A stretch of DNA of 38,355 nucleotides from contig JAFXCP010000007.1 of NCBI GenBank assembly GCA_017521405.1, forward strand, positions 1 through 38,355, read 5' to 3'. The stretch comes from Akkermansia sp. GTDB taxonomy: Bacteria > Verrucomicrobiota > Verrucomicrobiia > Verrucomicrobiales > Akkermansiaceae. Below, piece after piece: positions 11,508 through 22,863 of the stretch (positions within the stretch are counted from its first letter, which is position 1; each line of letters opens with the position of its first letter). The notes under the pieces were generated by a model that worked only from the letters and a program-made list of their open reading frames with translations, ran no database searches and was not told the DNA's origin. The position numbers were made by a program, and so were the translations under genes.

Positions 11508-13265
11508 TCAGTTATTGAGTTTGATACCCTCGGCCAGTTTCACATCGTAGCGGGTGTATGCATTGTGCAGCCAATCCAGCAGCACTTGTCCACGCAGGCG
11601 AGCATTCTGGGAGGGGATAAGGCTGAATGCTTTGATGCTGCTGTATTCCGGGCTCATTTCCACAGTACGCTCCGTTACTGCAGCCACTCGGGCACCCTTA
11701 CCGGGAATCACCACCAGGGGGGCCAGTTTCCCCGTGGGAACGCTCATGAGTGCTTGCGTTTCCACGCCTTCGGGGAGGTTGGCAGCGGCCAACCCCATGC
11801 CAACGGGACCGAAGTCCTCCACGGAGGCACCGGCAGCAGCGGCCTTAGCCAAGGCTGCATCCAGATTTTCTTTTTCCACGGTTTCGGACATTTCGGCAAA
11901 GAGTTTTTCCGCTGCGAGCTGGAGGGCGTTTTCGGCACGTTGTTTCTTCAGGTCGACCAGGGCTCTCTCGCGAGCAGCCTCGAATTCCAGCACTGTGGGC
12001 GTTTCAATCGCTTCTACACGGAGGAAAGCCAGCTTGCCATCGCGAGTGGGGAAATAGCCACGAATCTGGCGAATGGAGGGAAGTTGCTCATCCGTACCGG
12101 CTTTGACAGCAGCTTCATAATCTGCCACAGAGGGCGCAGTGGCGACTTCCTTGTAGGCGATATCGCCCAAGGTGGTAGTGGAGCCATTGTGTTCCACTTC
12201 CGTTTTGAGGAGGTCTGCTGCTTGAGACAGCGTGGAGAGCGGGAGGGTTACATGGGATTTTCCCTCGGGGGTAAGATAGGTAAAGGGTTCGTTCTCCGGG
12301 TTGGTCGCGGCAGCTTCCAGCATTTTGGCAAATCCCTTACCATTAGCAAGGGAAAGGTCTTGCATCAGGGTATCAGCGGTAACCATCAGGGCATCGAGGG
12401 AGGAATCCGCAGCAGGCGTAAGCAAGTAAACGGAGATGATGCGGCGTTCCTCGCTCTTGTACTGTTCTTTATTTTCTTCCCAGAATGCTTTAAGTTCCTC
12501 CTCCGTGGGGTCCGCAGGAGCCTGAGCGGCGGCTACCGGGAGCCAGACAGATTTACCGCGAAGTTGCTGGCTAAATACATCAATCAACTCGGAGGTGGCG
12601 GAGGTTTGGAATTGGAGACCATCCGTGAGCATGGCGGCAAGGGATTCCCATACCATCATATCGGCAATCACGGCGCGGAAGGCTTGTTCCTGAGGATTAT
12701 TGGCCATACCGTTGCGGAAACCGGTAAGGCGGTGGTACAGTTCCTGGTCGAAGCTACCATCCGCCTTTTTGAATGCGGGCATGGCCTGAAGGTATGCATC
12801 CACCTGCTCCTTAGAGGGAGAGATTCCGAGATTTTCCGCTTCGGCATGGAGGATGGCACGATTTACGGCCACATTCAAGCCGCCATCCTCGGCAAAGCCA
12901 TAGCTCCAGCTCTGGTAGACATCAGACACATGGTCAAGCATTTGCTGGAATTCCGGGTGCTGGGAAAGCCATGCCTGCATGGCGGAGGCTTCCGTTTGGC
13001 TCAGTTCCTCATCGCCATCCTTATCAAACATGGCCTGAACTTTGCTGCCCGCAGAAGAATTGAGGGACTGGAGGTATGCTTGCCCATTTTCTCCCAAGGC
13101 GGCAGCCTCCGGGTAGGTGTAGTTTTTTCCATTCACCTGGATGTAGAAATCGCGGGAAAACTTGCTGGAATCGCCATAGTCCATCATGATGAGACCCAGG
13201 CCCACGCCGGCCACGACGATAAGAACCAACATGGAATTTTTGCGGATGAATTCGAGTGCGCTCAT
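11508..13265 (-). CDS. PpiD/SurA-like periplasmic folding factor
   Basis: The protein has 585 residues starting at MSALEFIRKNSM. The frame extends 10 codons upstream, but the internal ATG begins the typical PpiD N-terminus: a short cytoplasmic piece, then one membrane helix (about residues 10-30). The periplasmic part has a SurA_N-like helical region and a long coiled, Ala/Glu-rich C-terminus. An acidic loop of 12 residues, DKDGDEELSQTE (about residues 79-90), fits the spacing of an EF-hand calcium loop apart from Glu where Gly is usual. I see no convincing parvulin (PpiC) active site, so it may act as a chaperone rather than an isomerase. Length is close to E. coli PpiD. It probably forms an operon with the transporter downstream. 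Confidence 0.75.
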   Translation of the reverse strand: MSALEFIRKNSMLVLIVVAGVGLGLIMMDYGDSSKFSRDFYIQVNGKNYTYPEAAALGENGQAYLQSLNSSAGSKVQAMFDKDGDEELSQTEASAMQAWLSQHPEFQQMLDHVSDVYQSWSYGFAEDGGLNVAVNRAILHAEAENLGISPSKEQVDAYLQAMPAFKKADGSFDQELYHRLTGFRNGMANNPQEQAFRAVIADMMVWESLAAMLTDGLQFQTSATSELIDVFSQQLRGKSVWLPVAAAQAPADPTEEELKAFWEENKEQYKSEERRIISVYLLTPAADSSLDALMVTADTLMQDLSLANGKGFAKMLEAAATNPENEPFTYLTPEGKSHVTLPLSTLSQAADLLKTEVEHNGSTTTLGDIAYKEVATAPSVADYEAAVKAGTDEQLPSIRQIRGYFPTRDGKLAFLRVEAIETPTVLEFEAARERALVDLKKQRAENALQLAAEKLFAEMSETVEKENLDAALAKAAAAGASVEDFGPVGMGLAAANLPEGVETQALMSVPTGKLAPLVVIPGKGARVAAVTERTVEMSPEYSSIKAFSLIPSQNARLRGQVLLDWLHNAYTRYDVKLAEGIKLNN

Positions 13266-13312
13266 GGTATTAAAATGGTGCGACCCGCAGGGCATGTGCG
13301 GGTAATGCGGCT

Positions 13313-13340
13313 ATTCTACCGCAATCAGCCCGCGTTGCAA
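13313..13340 (-). promoter_or_regulatory. Candidate promoter for the PpiD-like gene
   Basis: On the minus strand, TTGCAA (13340-13335) and TAGAAT (13318-13313) are separated by 16 bases, about 48 bases ahead of the start codon. Both boxes are imperfect. Confidence 0.45.
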
Positions 13341-13413
13341 GCAAGAAAACGGCTCTTTGCGTCATTCTCCTCACTGCTTTATGGCAATCTTTATGCTTTT
13401 CCCCCTCACATGA

Positions 13414-15252
<1,839 letters not shown>

Positions 15253-15328
15253 TAAAAAAATCTGTTTTCCGAAGATTTTCCGAGCATTTTACGCTTGCCA
15301 AGGTGGCGGCTGTGTGCTTGGATAAGAG

Positions 15329-15513
15329 TGTACCGTACGGGAAATGCCGTACGGAGAGGCTCCGGGAGGCGGCGGGAAGCCGCAGGAAATAGATGGGGAA
15401 GGCGGTGAGAATCCGCCACTGTGCCGCAACCGTGTTGCGCTGCGAGGCGCTCAGTCGGAATGCCAGCCATGGAGACTCGCCGGAATAGGGGCGCAGCGAT
15501 GCACTGCCCCCGC
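15329..15513 (+). promoter_or_regulatory. Cobalamin riboswitch
   Basis: The conserved core is present: GGGGAAGGCGGTGAGAATCC (about 15395-15414), then CGCCACTGTGCCGC. The B12 box, AGTCGGAATGCCAGCC, follows at about 15453-15468, with flanking paired elements. A GGGGC...GCCCC stem (about 15488-15510) lies just before the receptor's start codons and has no T-run. Regulation is therefore more likely by hiding the ribosome-binding region than by transcription termination. Element boundaries are approximate. It should turn off the downstream uptake genes when corrinoid is plentiful. Confidence 0.92.
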
Positions 15514-15532
15514 CATGGCCACCTATACCAAA

Positions 15533-17512
15533 ATGAATCACCACACCAAGGCATTCCACAGCGGTGCCGTATACGCCGTACTTGCCCATATGTTGGCAAG
15601 TTCCTGTGTGCTAGCACAATCGGTCAGCACACCTCTCGCACCACCGGAAGCAGAGCTTCCGCCCATAACGGTTTCTGCCCATGGAGGTGCTGCCGTACCC
15701 TACAACCAAACGGGAGCATCCGTCAGCATTCTGGACATTCCGAAACTACGGGAGGAGGGCATTAGCTCCGTATCGGAAGCACTCACCACCGTTCCCGGGG
15801 TTTATGTCCTGCCCGGGGGGGGAGCCGGGCAGCGGGGCAACACGCTCAACCTCGCTATGCGCGGAAAAAGCAGTGGGCAGGATATTCTGCCGGTTATAGA
15901 TGGCATGCGCTTGTACGAAAGCTCCGGGGATTGCCTGCTTACCGGCAATATTCTTGCCCGTACCAATCTGTATGCTCTGGGGACGGCGGAAGTGCTACGC
16001 GGCGCCCAAGGCGCAATCTACGGCAGTGGCGCCAATGCCGGTGTGGTATGGATGGAAACACCCCGAGGAGAGGGAGAACCAAGCGCCTCTCTTTTCAACG
16101 AGTACGGCAGTTTTAACAGTTACACGGGCAACCTCACCACCCAAGGGCAGCAGGGGCCGCTGGCATTCTTCCTTTCCGCCACATACGAAAGCACGGAGAA
16201 CGATATCCACACAGCCCCGGGGCTTTCCATGCCGGACAAGGTGGGGCGCTACATCAACGAATCCATGGCTCTGCGCTTGGATTACGAGCTGAATAAGGAA
16301 AACAATCTCTGGGTTTCCTACCGCCGGGAAGATGCCGATTACCAGAGTCTGGCCATGCAGCAGGATTGGCACGATTTCACGGAGAAAGCCATTACCGTAC
16401 CTTACCACATGCGTACTAATTTGGTGTCTGCCCACTGGGAGAGTCTGCTCAGCCATGCATTTTCCAGTTCTCTTATGGCCGGTTACTTCGGCGCGGATTA
16501 CCAATTCGGAAAAGGCACCTACCACCAAACACGAAATGTGCAGGTGGACTGGCGCAACCATTACCGCTGGTGCCGCCACCAGCAAAGCACGGCGGGTTTC
16601 ACTTGGAGCCGCAGCGAGTCCATGGCGGAAAATAATGGGCAAACATACAGCAGCGGCCGCGCTCTGGAACACGTGTATAGCCTCTATGCGGAACACAGCA
16701 TTACTCCCACAGAGGGGTGGGAAAACACCTTAGCCGCCCGCTGCGATCTGAGTAATGTGTACGAAACACAGTATACTCTGCGGGCCGCTACCAGCTATGC
16801 CTTTAACGAATTCCGCACGCGAATGTACGGCTCTGTGGCGCAGGGATACCGCGCCCCGGCAGAGTTTCAGCGGATGAAGGGCAGTTACCTCTCGCCTTAT
16901 GGGCTGCAATACCGGGGAAATCCTGCGCTGGAGTGTGAAACCAGCTGGAGTGCCGATGCCGGGCTGGAGCATGAATGGCTGGAGGGGCAGCTGCTGGGAT
17001 TCAATCTTTTCTGGGTACGCACGCAGGATGCCATTACCCCGCAAACAGATAACAACACAGGCATAACCGATTGGAAAAATTCAAGCTCCCACCAAACGAG
17101 CCAAGGCATTGAGTTATTGATACACGGCCAGCTGGAGGAGGCATGGAACACAAGCTACCGTGTGGCCTGCACACTCACCAGCCCCAAAAACAGGCAGGGG
17201 CAGCAGATTAGCTACACGGCTCGGCAAACTTGGTCTGCCGAGCTATCCACCACACCATGGGAGGGATTCACCACGGGCTTAGGGCTGGCAGCCGCGCTCA
17301 AGCGTACGGACTGGTCCGGGCAGCAGGATTCCTACTACACGCTACGCTGGTGGGCACAGTATGAGCTAAACGAGCATTTGCTGCTCCACCTACGCATTGA
17401 AAACCTTACGAACCAAAAGTTTGTGACGGATACCCTCTGGGGCATGCAGCAAAACATCAGCATGCTCAATGCCGGTACCTCCGTGCATGCAGGTTGCACT
17501 CTTCAATTCTAA
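15533..17512 (+). CDS. btuB: TonB-dependent outer-membrane corrinoid receptor (BtuB-like)
   Basis: The receptor has 659 residues from ATG 15533, chosen because MNHHTK... gives a signal peptide ending in CVLA|QS. ATG 15515 is an alternative, and the longer open frame overlaps the riboswitch. After the signal peptide comes a TonB-box-like segment (PPITVSA), then a plug domain (about residues 60-180, with DILPVIDGMRL and EVLRGAQGAIYGSGANAGVV), then a 22-strand-type barrel ending in a terminal Phe (CTLQF). The cobalamin riboswitch immediately upstream makes a corrinoid the likely ligand. The symbol rests on that context and overall architecture, not on ligand residues I can identify. The gene is 12 bases from the next. 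Confidence 0.88.
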   Translation: MNHHTKAFHSGAVYAVLAHMLASSCVLAQSVSTPLAPPEAELPPITVSAHGGAAVPYNQTGASVSILDIPKLREEGISSVSEALTTVPGVYVLPGGGAGQRGNTLNLAMRGKSSGQDILPVIDGMRLYESSGDCLLTGNILARTNLYALGTAEVLRGAQGAIYGSGANAGVVWMETPRGEGEPSASLFNEYGSFNSYTGNLTTQGQQGPLAFFLSATYESTENDIHTAPGLSMPDKVGRYINESMALRLDYELNKENNLWVSYRREDADYQSLAMQQDWHDFTEKAITVPYHMRTNLVSAHWESLLSHAFSSSLMAGYFGADYQFGKGTYHQTRNVQVDWRNHYRWCRHQQSTAGFTWSRSESMAENNGQTYSSGRALEHVYSLYAEHSITPTEGWENTLAARCDLSNVYETQYTLRAATSYAFNEFRTRMYGSVAQGYRAPAEFQRMKGSYLSPYGLQYRGNPALECETSWSADAGLEHEWLEGQLLGFNLFWVRTQDAITPQTDNNTGITDWKNSSSHQTSQGIELLIHGQLEEAWNTSYRVACTLTSPKNRQGQQISYTARQTWSAELSTTPWEGFTTGLGLAAALKRTDWSGQQDSYYTLRWWAQYELNEHLLLHLRIENLTNQKFVTDTLWGMQQNISMLNAGTSVHAGCTLQF

Positions 17513-17524
17513 ACGCCAACAGTC

Positions 17525-19312
17525 ATGATTTCTCGCCGCATACTCCTTGCTGCCACAGTATACGCTCTATTCATTTTAGGGATTCTATGGTGGAATTGGC
17601 GCGGCGAGGAATCTGCACTGCAAGCCTCAGCAAAAGAGGAAACCACGCAGGCCATGCCCTATCCGGCGGATATGGCCGCAAGAGCCGCCCGGATACCGGG
17701 GCTGAAACTCTGCCTTCAAGCCCCACCACCCCCGAAGGATTTGCCATGGCAACATAGCGCAAATACGGAGGAAGCAGGAGATTCGGCAGCCCGCAAGGGC
17801 GGCCGCCTCCGCCTGAGCAATGCCGGTCCCTACCCTTCCAACCTTCTCGCATTCGGCAGTCCCACACCGCAATTTTTCCACCACAATCTCTTCCGCGCGG
17901 TTACTCTGCCACTGGTAGCACATCATCCGCTCAAGGATGCGCCGCTGGGAGCAGTGGCCGCCGCCTGGTGCCACACAGAGATGGAGATTTGGTACCGTAT
18001 CCACCCTCTGGCGCGGTATAGTAATGGGCGTCCTGTGCGCGCCGCAGACTATCTGCTTGGCGCACTACTGCAAGCAGAACTCCGCTGTGCGGAGTACGAT
18101 GCTCTGGCGGAACATGTTGCAGAATTACGCATTCATGGGGAGGATGTTCTTTCCGTGCGCCTGCGAAAGCCCTTACCGAAGCCGGTGCGCCAAGTAGCAG
18201 CATTGCTGTATGCCGCGGAGCCCGGGTTTTATACCGAGTTTGCCGCTTCCACCTATCGCAAGCAATATGCGTGGCGTGTGCCCCCCACCACCGGGGCATA
18301 CACGGTGGACGAGGCCCGGAGGGGGCAGTACATCCGCCTCAAACGCATTCCCCGGTGGTGGGGCAGCAGTCTCCCCGGCTACAAATTCCGCTTTAACGCC
18401 GCCACCATCGAACACCATTTCCTCCAAGACGAGGCTCAGGTATGGGAGCTTTTTCTTCGGGGGCAGCTGGATGTGCTGCAAACCCGCAACGTCGCTGCAT
18501 GGAATCGCTATCACAAAACCCCGCGCGAAGGCATCCGCGCAGCATGCCATAAAGTAGAATATCCCATGCCGCCCTACGGTATTGCGCTGAATGCCGCCAC
18601 GCTGCCCGACCCCGCCCTGCGGCAGGGACTTCTGCATGCCATGGATATGAATCGAGCCATAGCCGCCATTACACAAGGGGAAGGAGAGCGTTTACACAAC
18701 TTCCACACCGGCTACGGCGCGCTCTGCCCGCAGGAGGGTGAACTGCCGGATTTTTCCCCGGAAAAAGCGCGTGCCTGCTTTGCCCGAGCCGGATACACAC
18801 AAGCAGGGCAGGATGGTATTTTACGAAAAACAGATGGTACCCGCCTGCGGGTGGAACTGCTGCATCCGCCCATAGAAAAAATCCAAACGCTGGTGAATCT
18901 TCTCGCGCAGAGCGCAGCCACCTGCGGAGCGGAGATTATACCAACAACTCTTTCCTGGCAAAACTCCCAACGGCGCCAAGAGGAAGGCACCCACGAGTTG
19001 CTGTACTGGGCCACGGCAGCTACGGAAACACCGGAGCCGGCTCTGTACTTCAGCAGTTGCGCCCCAAGGAATCAATCTCCCTTCGGCTTAAAAGATGCAA
19101 TCATGGATCAACTGCTGGAGCAATACCGAACACACCCCACGGCTCCGCATCTGGAAGCGATTGAGCAGCGAATTCGGGAATGTGCCATATGGCTTCCCGG
19201 GTGGAAGGAAAACCGCATTTACCTGCTGCACCATGCGCGAATTCACGCACCACAGGTGCCGGGAATCTTCGATGTTACGGAGGGGCACTATCTCTGGGTG
19301 GATACACCATGA
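17525..19312 (+). CDS. Family-5 extracellular solute-binding protein, membrane-anchored
   Basis: The 595-residue protein has an uncleaved-looking N-terminal membrane helix (about residues 5-24) and no lipobox. A SBP_bac_5-type fold follows: NAGPYPSNLLAFG near residue 100, NGRPVRAADYLLGALL near 165, PPTTGAYTV near 258 and YGIALNAATLPDPALRQGL near 350. Family members bind oligopeptides, nickel complexes or other solutes for ABC importers, but no permease or ATPase gene is nearby. It lies between a B12-controlled receptor and a TonB-like gene and overlaps the latter by 4 bases, so a role in periplasmic corrinoid or metal handling is tempting. This is inference only. The usual B12-binding protein, BtuF, belongs to a different family. 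Confidence 0.78.
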   Translation: MISRRILLAATVYALFILGILWWNWRGEESALQASAKEETTQAMPYPADMAARAARIPGLKLCLQAPPPPKDLPWQHSANTEEAGDSAARKGGRLRLSNAGPYPSNLLAFGSPTPQFFHHNLFRAVTLPLVAHHPLKDAPLGAVAAAWCHTEMEIWYRIHPLARYSNGRPVRAADYLLGALLQAELRCAEYDALAEHVAELRIHGEDVLSVRLRKPLPKPVRQVAALLYAAEPGFYTEFAASTYRKQYAWRVPPTTGAYTVDEARRGQYIRLKRIPRWWGSSLPGYKFRFNAATIEHHFLQDEAQVWELFLRGQLDVLQTRNVAAWNRYHKTPREGIRAACHKVEYPMPPYGIALNAATLPDPALRQGLLHAMDMNRAIAAITQGEGERLHNFHTGYGALCPQEGELPDFSPEKARACFARAGYTQAGQDGILRKTDGTRLRVELLHPPIEKIQTLVNLLAQSAATCGAEIIPTTLSWQNSQRRQEEGTHELLYWATAATETPEPALYFSSCAPRNQSPFGLKDAIMDQLLEQYRTHPTAPHLEAIEQRIRECAIWLPGWKENRIYLLHHARIHAPQVPGIFDVTEGHYLWVDTP

Positions 19313-20073
19313 GCCGTTTCCACAAATACAGCCGCTACTCTACGGCGCAGTTGGCACAACAGAGACAGCGCATGGCGGAGCGTCTGGCGGGCGGGCTTCT
19401 GCTCCTGCTGCTTGGCTGCGGTGTGTTGGCGATTCTTTGCCCTTCCCCGAAGCTTTTTCGCGAGGGCGACCACTGCCATTTTCACGGCGTTCCGTATACA
19501 GAAAAAGCACAGCCTCCCGTAAAGAGAGAAAAATCCCCCCAAGGTGCAATACAAGCTATTCCCCACGCAGCAGCACCATCCCTCCGGCTGCCGCTTACAC
19601 TCCCGGCAGCAGAGATTACCCTCCTGCTTCCCCCGGAAGCGCCGCAAGTATCTTTGGACACGGATGCTCCCACGGAGGATTTCTACCCGGAGATTGAAGG
19701 GGACTCTCCGCCTCACGCTGAGATTTCTGATGCACCGCAGAACAAGCGCTTCGTGGCAAGAAAGGCGGGGAATCCGCCCCCTGCCCTCCAAGCTCCGGCT
19801 TATCTGCATACCCCGGCACCACCATATCCCCCTGCGCTCAAACGCCGCCGCATCGAAGGCAGCGTGGGGCTTCGCATTCATGTATCTGCCTCCGGCGCCC
19901 CCACCACCGTGGAAATAACGGCTCCCAGCCCCCACCGCGAATTTAACACTACCGCTCGCTACTGGGTACGCCGCCACTGGGTGTTTACCCCTGCCCGCCA
20001 AAAGGGGCAATGCGTGCCGGGCATTGTGAACACGCACATCATTTTCACACTTGCCGCAAGCGAGCATCCATGA
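19309..20073 (+). CDS. tonB: TonB-like energy transducer
   Basis: The 254-residue protein starts at an ATG overlapping the previous stop codon (ATGA). The longer open frame upstream lies inside the solute-binding gene and is rejected. A short basic cytoplasmic N-terminus is followed by one membrane helix (about residues 25-42), a Pro-rich periplasmic spacer (about 55-170) and a TonB C-terminal domain (about 170-254). The domain is recognisable by PPYPPALKRRRIEGSVGLR and a VSASGAPTTVEI strand. It presumably powers the neighbouring receptor. No exbB or exbD is in the window. Confidence 0.85.
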   Translation: MSRFHKYSRYSTAQLAQQRQRMAERLAGGLLLLLLGCGVLAILCPSPKLFREGDHCHFHGVPYTEKAQPPVKREKSPQGAIQAIPHAAAPSLRLPLTLPAAEITLLLPPEAPQVSLDTDAPTEDFYPEIEGDSPPHAEISDAPQNKRFVARKAGNPPPALQAPAYLHTPAPPYPPALKRRRIEGSVGLRIHVSASGAPTTVEITAPSPHREFNTTARYWVRRHWVFTPARQKGQCVPGIVNTHIIFTLAASEHP

Positions 20074-20088
20074 TACACTGCACCTAGC

Positions 20089-22851
20089 ATGGGTACTTTC
20101 TGCATTCTGGACGGCATGGCGCTTATTTACCGCGCTTTCTACGCATTCATCAATTCTCCGATGCGGAATTCTTCCGGGTTGAACACCTCGGCCATGTTCG
20201 GCTTCATCAATACGGTAGTCCATTTGCTGGAAAAGTACAACCCTACCCACATCGTAGCCTGCTTGGATCCTTCCGGCCCCACTTTCCGCCACGAGCAATA
20301 CCCGGAATACAAGGCAAACCGCCAAGCCATGCCCCAAGAACTGCGCGATTCCATCCCGTGGATAATCGATATTCTGGCAGCCATGCGTATCCGCACGTTG
20401 CGTATTCCCGGTTACGAGGCGGATGATTTGATTGGCACTCTTACCCGCATGAGCGATGAGCTTGGCAATATGCAAGCATACATGGTTTCCAAGGACAAGG
20501 ATTTGGGGCAGTTGCTTTCCCCCACCTGTTCCTTTCTGCGCCCCGGCAAAAAAGGAAGCGATTTCGAGCAGGTGAGCGATACTGCCTTCTTGGAGGAATG
20601 GGGAATTTCCCATCCCCGGCAGATTATCGATATTCTGGCGCTCATGGGCGATAGTTCCGATAATGTGCCCGGCGTACCCGGCATCGGAGCCGTCACAGCG
20701 CGTAAACTCATTGCACAATTCGGCTCCATTGAGGAGCTGCTGGCTCGCTCCGCCGAAATTAAAGGTAAAATGCGGGAAAAAATTGAAAGCAATGCCACGA
20801 GCGCCCGACTTTCCTACGAGCTGGTCACCATACGCCGGGATGTACCGCTGGATATTACCCCGGAGGACTGCCTACGCCGGGATTTCGACCAAGCCGCCCT
20901 GGCCTCCCTGCTGGCCAAGCTGGAGTTCCGCGAGCTTTCCCGCAAGCTCTGCGGTCGCGCAGCAGCACAGGATTCTCCGGAAGATTTAGGGGAACTCTTC
21001 GCCACCGCCGCCACTCCTAAAGAGGAGCCCATGCAGGAGGACCTCTTCTCCACGCCGACATTGGCCACGGCAGCCACCACCCCGCACCATTACCATTTGA
21101 TTCGCACGGAGGAGGAACGCTGCGAGCTCGCGGCGCGTCTGGAAACGGCTTCCCGCTGGGCTTTCGATACGGAAACCACAGGGCTGGACCCACTTACAAA
21201 TCGCCTGCTGGGCATCTCTTTCTGTTTGGAAGCACACGAGGCCTACTACGTTCCTGTGGATTCCCCCGCCTGCATAGAGCCCTTCCGAGCCGCATTTAGC
21301 GCTCCGGCGGAGAAAATCGGCCTGAACATGAAGTTCGACCTCCAAGTTCTGCGAGCCGCCGGTCTGGCGGTACAGGGACCTTATGCAGATGCCATGCTGG
21401 CACACTGTGCGCTGCACCCGGAGCTGCGGCATGGCATGGATGATATGGCAGAAGCTCTGCTCTCCTACCGCACCATCCGATTAGAGGAAATTGCCCCGGG
21501 CAAGGGGAAGGAGCTGGATACCGCTGCCATACCCTTGGAAACCATGGCGGAATATGCGGCGGAAGATGCCGATATAACACTGCAATTGTACGATGTGCTG
21601 CACCCGCATCTGGCAGAAGCAGGCATGGAAAAGCTGATGCAGACGGTGGAATATCCGCTTATTCCCGTGCTGGCGGATATCGAGTTCGAAGGTATGCGTG
21701 TGGAGCCGGAACAATTGCAGCAAAGCTCTGCGGAGCTGGGTACTCAGATCGACACCCTCCGCGCACGCATTGATTCTCAAGTGGGACGCCCCATCAACCT
21801 CAATTCCCCCCGCCAGTTGGGAGAGCTGCTTTTCGATGAGCTAAAGCTGCTGGATAAGCCCCGCAAAACACGCACCGGGCAGTATGTGACGGATGAGGAA
21901 ACACTCCGCAAGCTGGTACCGATTTCCCCCTTGGTGGCAGATATTCTGGAGTACCGAGAGCTAAACAAACTCAAAAGCACCTATTTGGATGCCCTGCCCC
22001 GCTATATTTCCCCGGCGGATGGGCGTATCCACTCCTCACTCCTCCAAATGGTGACGGCCACCGGGCGACTGGCCTCCCAAAATCCCAACCTACAAAACAT
22101 TCCCATCCGCTCCGAGGCCGGGCGCCTTATCCGTCGTGCCTTCGTAGCAAGGGATGCCCATTACCGCATCCTATCCGCAGACTATTCCCAGGTGGAGTTG
22201 CGGCTTATGGCCGCCCTCTCCGGCGATTATGGTATGATTGAGGCGTTCCGCTCCGGGCGCGATATCCATACCGAAACGGCCGCTCGCATTTTCGGACTTC
22301 CCCACAGCGAGGTTACCCCCCAAATGCGCCGTGCCGCTAAAACGGTCAACTTCGGTATTATTTACGGCATTTCCGCCTTCGGGCTCTCCCAACGCTTAGA
22401 CTGCACTCGTGGGGAAGCCGCCGGACTCATCGATAACTACTTTACCCAATTCCCCGGAGTAAAGGATTATATGGAACGTCTGGTAACAGAAGCCCGCGAG
22501 CGCGGTTACGCCGAAACCCTTTGCGGCCGCCGCCGCCGTTTGCCCGATTTGACCAGTGCCAACTTTAACCTCCGTACGGCAGCGGAGCGCACAGCCATCA
22601 ATACCCCCATCCAAGGCAGTGCTGCCGATATGATTAAAATAGCCATGGTGCGGGTGGCCGCATTGCTGCAAGGGCGCCGCAGCCGCCTTATCATGCAGAT
22701 TCACGATGAATTGCTGGTGGATTTGCACGAGGAGGAACAGGAACTCATCCCCCGGATTACGGAAGCCATGCGCTCCGCTCTCCCCCTACCCAACGATGTG
22801 CCGCTGGAGGTGGAGGCTAATACTGCCGCCAACTGGTTAGAAGCTCATTAA
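20089..22851 (+). CDS. polA: DNA polymerase I
   Basis: The 920-residue enzyme is complete. The 5' nuclease domain covers residues 1 to about 290 (MGDSSDNVPGVPGIGAVTA). The 3'-5' exonuclease domain (about 340-520) keeps its acidic residues: Asp360 and Glu362 in FDTETTG, NMKFD, and YAAED. The polymerase domain (about 545-920) has motif A with Asp698 (DYSQVELR), the O-helix RRAAKTVNFGIIYG, and motif C with Asp873 (QIHDELL). It should be proofreading-competent. It begins 15 bases after the TonB-like stop, with no visible terminator between, so some transcription may come from the B12-regulated operon. Confidence 0.98.
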   Translation: MGTFCILDGMALIYRAFYAFINSPMRNSSGLNTSAMFGFINTVVHLLEKYNPTHIVACLDPSGPTFRHEQYPEYKANRQAMPQELRDSIPWIIDILAAMRIRTLRIPGYEADDLIGTLTRMSDELGNMQAYMVSKDKDLGQLLSPTCSFLRPGKKGSDFEQVSDTAFLEEWGISHPRQIIDILALMGDSSDNVPGVPGIGAVTARKLIAQFGSIEELLARSAEIKGKMREKIESNATSARLSYELVTIRRDVPLDITPEDCLRRDFDQAALASLLAKLEFRELSRKLCGRAAAQDSPEDLGELFATAATPKEEPMQEDLFSTPTLATAATTPHHYHLIRTEEERCELAARLETASRWAFDTETTGLDPLTNRLLGISFCLEAHEAYYVPVDSPACIEPFRAAFSAPAEKIGLNMKFDLQVLRAAGLAVQGPYADAMLAHCALHPELRHGMDDMAEALLSYRTIRLEEIAPGKGKELDTAAIPLETMAEYAAEDADITLQLYDVLHPHLAEAGMEKLMQTVEYPLIPVLADIEFEGMRVEPEQLQQSSAELGTQIDTLRARIDSQVGRPINLNSPRQLGELLFDELKLLDKPRKTRTGQYVTDEETLRKLVPISPLVADILEYRELNKLKSTYLDALPRYISPADGRIHSSLLQMVTATGRLASQNPNLQNIPIRSEAGRLIRRAFVARDAHYRILSADYSQVELRLMAALSGDYGMIEAFRSGRDIHTETAARIFGLPHSEVTPQMRRAAKTVNFGIIYGISAFGLSQRLDCTRGEAAGLIDNYFTQFPGVKDYMERLVTEARERGYAETLCGRRRRLPDLTSANFNLRTAAERTAINTPIQGSAADMIKIAMVRVAALLQGRRSRLIMQIHDELLVDLHEEEQELIPRITEAMRSALPLPNDVPLEVEANTAANWLEAH

Positions 22852-22863
22852 CCCCCGAAAAAG

